From: Mnemiopsis leidyi
Lineage: Eukaryota; Ctenophora; Tentaculata; Lobata; Bolinopsidae
Direction of reading: 5' to 3'
NCBI GenBank assembly: GCA_000226015.1
Contig: JH155746.1
Location: 54,397 to 86,698, forward strand
Length of the DNA: 32,302 nucleotides
In this document: in pieces, positions 30,121 to 32,302 of the stretch
How the letters are laid out: each line of letters starts with the position of its first letter
Numbering within the stretch: position 1 is the stretch's first letter
Program-made: the position numbers and the translations under genes
The notes under the pieces: generated by a model
Database searches by the model: none
What the model was told of the DNA's origin: nothing
The model's input: only the letters and a program-made list of their open reading frames with translations

Positions 30121-31257
30121 ATGGAATCAGAGACCCATTACCCGCTCAGCAACTCCACAGCTATCCCAACTTTAGCCTACAAGCCGCTCTACTGGGCTGA
30201 CATTCTGCTGTGTGGGGTTTACCTTGTCTGTCTGGCGGTAGGAGTACCTGGTAACCTGGTGGCCATCAAGTACTTCCTCCGTGAGGGCAGGATGACCAGC
30301 TACCTCTTCCTCTCCACCGCCGTGGTGGACTTGTTAGCCCTGGCTGTGAAGAGTATACCCATCAGTGTCAGTCTCATCTTCCACCGACAGCCCATGTTCT
30401 ACTCTAACGACATAGCTTGTCACGTGATAGGGATGTTCCAGAACGGCACTATAATGGCGTCAGTCTTCATAGTGGCCGTTCTCAGCTCGACCCGGACCTA
30501 CTCCCTGGTCTTTCCTCTGAAGATATTCCGGCGGAGAACGGTCCTGGTGTGCATGGTGGTCTACTTTACAGTCCTTGTTGCACACGAAGTCCTCCCGGTC
30601 CTCCTAAACAAGCTCCACTTCACATACAGCTCGGAGGATGTTATCTGCTGGGACGCTGGAGCCTGGTCCACCTATGATGATCTGGTAGATAGTCTCTTCC
30701 TGGCCCTGCCCATAGTTCCCATCACTTTCTGCTGCATTGTCTCCTGCTATCAAGTCTATTTCGCTCCTAAAAACTCCATCTCGCAGAGCCGCCTAAAATC
30801 GAGCGCTACAATAACAATTATCCTGTACACGGTTACTTACATCATCTTTAACGCTCCCAACTTTGTGAACTACGTGTTGTGGAATATCACGAGTATTGGG
30901 TACGAGTGGCCGGGACCTCATTACAGCTCCCTCTTCATGCAATACTACAGTTGGAACATATCAGGGGAGCTGTGTCTGGTGATGAACAGTGCTGTCAACC
31001 CCCTCATATACTTACTGAGAATACAGAGGTATAGGGACTGGGTGAGAGAAGGTGGAGGACAGATAGGGACTAGAGCTCCAGTTCAGATGTCTCTGATCAT
31101 ATTCAACGAGCAGAGTGTGAGGAAGTGTATTTCCAGGATGGACTCCAGAGTTGACAATGATTTGTCTGCCCCTAGTTTGTCTGCTCCCAGCTTGTCAGCT
31201 CCTACTCCTGCTATGACTGCTCGCAAAGCGCTCAGCTCGTCCAGTTTGTCACCTTGA
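30121..31257 (+). CDS. Class A (rhodopsin-like) G-protein-coupled receptor, intronless
   Basis: Complete 378-residue frame with seven hydrophobic segments, at about residues 25-48, 59-85, 97-122, 139-162, 189-213, 227-254 and 279-300. Family marks: G44-N45 in TM1, D70 in TM2, C100 at the top of TM3 with a partner C176 in loop 2, and N293-P-L-I-Y297 in TM7. N11-S-T is a possible N-glycosylation site. Deviations: the DRY motif at the end of TM3 reads T124-R125-T126 (followed by YSLVFPL), and the TM6 CWxP motif reads F-N-A-P, lacking the toggle Trp. The C-tail has three LSAP-type repeats and a Ser-rich end. The style resembles expanded orphan receptors of cnidarians; the ligand is unknown. The start is the first ATG of the frame, with a usual N-terminus length. 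It probably signals at the plasma membrane through a heterotrimeric G protein. Confidence 0.93.
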   Translation: MESETHYPLSNSTAIPTLAYKPLYWADILLCGVYLVCLAVGVPGNLVAIKYFLREGRMTSYLFLSTAVVDLLALAVKSIPISVSLIFHRQPMFYSNDIACHVIGMFQNGTIMASVFIVAVLSSTRTYSLVFPLKIFRRRTVLVCMVVYFTVLVAHEVLPVLLNKLHFTYSSEDVICWDAGAWSTYDDLVDSLFLALPIVPITFCCIVSCYQVYFAPKNSISQSRLKSSATITIILYTVTYIIFNAPNFVNYVLWNITSIGYEWPGPHYSSLFMQYYSWNISGELCLVMNSAVNPLIYLLRIQRYRDWVREGGGQIGTRAPVQMSLIIFNEQSVRKCISRMDSRVDNDLSAPSLSAPSLSAPTPAMTARKALSSSSLSP

Positions 31258-31599
31258 AGGTGACTTGTTGTGTGGTTTTTCTGTTGTCAGAGTCAGAGTG
31301 ATTTCACTGTTTGCACTGTTGCAGATTTAAAGACATAATTTTCGTTATACGTACTTCTTATGTTTCATACCTTGTTCGGTATTTACTACATTGTTGTCAA
31401 TTTGGCCCGGTAACAATTGAGGCTAATTGTGTATGTTTTGTAAGTACTAATGCTGATGCTGCGCATTATATTTTATTTTCAGAAATTATTTATTTTTCAC
31501 TTGTCAAGTTGCTCTGGAGATTGTTTTAATATTTTTGTGGAAATTAATTCAGCGCCGGCTATTGTAAAAGAGACTTTGCAACTTCCTAAAATTTCATTA

Positions 31600-31605
31600 A
31601 ATAAA
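31600..31605 (+). terminator. Candidate polyadenylation signal for the GPCR
   Basis: AATAAA 343 bp after the GPCR stop codon; a second AATAAA lies at 31817-31822. Either could end the transcript. No downstream GU-rich element was clearly seen. Confidence 0.45.
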
Positions 31606-32250
31606 AACCAAAATTCGAACTCTACTAGCACTCTGATTACTGAACTAAGTACAAATGTCCTTGGAACACTTTAATACATATTTGAGACTTATGTTTTTCC
31701 AAATAATCCAGTGTAGCATGCTTTATTGTTCCCCGTATAAAATAATCGCAATTAATAACAATAGGACACTGAAATTAAAATTTACTGTAATTACTTAGTA
31801 ATTACCTTCGTTGAATAATAAATACCATGTGAGATGCTCACATGATGTGTAGATTCACTAGCTGAGACACAAATTAATTACTGCTTATTCCTGTAGAGTA
31901 AAGTTACTGTTTCTCTCTTCAAATCCCTTGTATACTTTAGCTAGTCTTGTAAATTGTGTCGACTATCGTGTATATTTTATTAAGATAGTTCAGTCTCCTT
32001 TTCAATGTTCTGTCAACAGATAGATTACAAAGTTTGGTAATTTCCCGACCATGATATCACACGAACATGCTCCCAATGCTAAAGAAACTTCAAAGTTTAA
32101 AAGTGACGGCTGTATACTTGACACGGCTATTGAGTGTTCTTTCTCTCGCATCACAGGCTGGAATGACCTTATGGGAACTAATCGACCACCCCCTGCGCTT
32201 CCTCTTTTTGTTTTGAAACTTTTAGTGTCAACTATTCGTAGAGAAAACTT
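31606..32250. other. Intergenic, no gene seen
   Basis: AT-rich 3' flank of the GPCR with no coding-like frame. Confidence 0.5.
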
Positions 32251-32259
32251 TTCGTGGAG

Positions 32260-32302
32260 TCTTTCTCTCTCTGTCTCTCTCTCTCTCTCTGTCTCTGTCT
32301 CT
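32260..32302. repeat. TC/GT-interrupted microsatellite at the window edge
   Basis: Runs of TCTC interrupted by TG (CTCTGTCTCT words) continue to the last base, so the array may extend beyond the window. Confidence 0.9.

Overview
The window looks like nuclear DNA of an invertebrate animal. It has AT-rich introns, short exons with GT-AG splice sites, an SH3 adaptor gene, a single-exon rhodopsin-like GPCR, minisatellites, a tRNA-derived SINE candidate and a DNA transposon of a type common in marine invertebrates. The style of the GPCR and the transposon protein family suggest a cnidarian, but this is inference and was not tested.

Layout. Positions 392-23988 read best as one large plus-strand gene whose first and last exons may lie outside the window. 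Exons at 392-531, 790-974, 1107-1931, 2344-2479 and 2683-2734 encode a coiled-coil region, a Ser/Thr/Pro/Lys linker and an acidic stretch. A gap of about 12.7 kb follows, holding a 3.7 kb DNA transposon (3596-7312) and several smaller repeats. Near its end is a large first-exon-like ORF (12629-14195). Exons at 15470-15555 and 15750-15867 form one SH3 domain, 16230-16402 a second, and 16852-16961 plus 18123-18203 a divergent third. A 1.65 kb exon (22336-23988) encodes a disordered region carrying four copies of a hydrophobic motif ending in V-N-[TS]-P. All exon phases agree: both 2734 and 14195 end in phase 1 and can splice to 15470, so a long coiled-coil isoform and a shorter isoform from an internal promoter are both possible.

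Positions 24000-30100 hold no convincing exon but contain the SINE candidate and several tandem repeats, including a 21-bp minisatellite. A complete intronless class A GPCR lies at 30121-31257, followed by AATAAA signals. The window ends in a TC-rich microsatellite.

How it may work (inference): the multi-SH3 protein is probably a cytoplasmic scaffold that binds proline-rich partners. Only the middle SH3 keeps the usual ligand-pocket residues; the flanking two have lost several. The GPCR is an independent gene. The most unusual observations are short tandem duplications that copy the 3' splice site in three different introns of the SH3 gene, and the unrecognised four-copy motif in its last exon.
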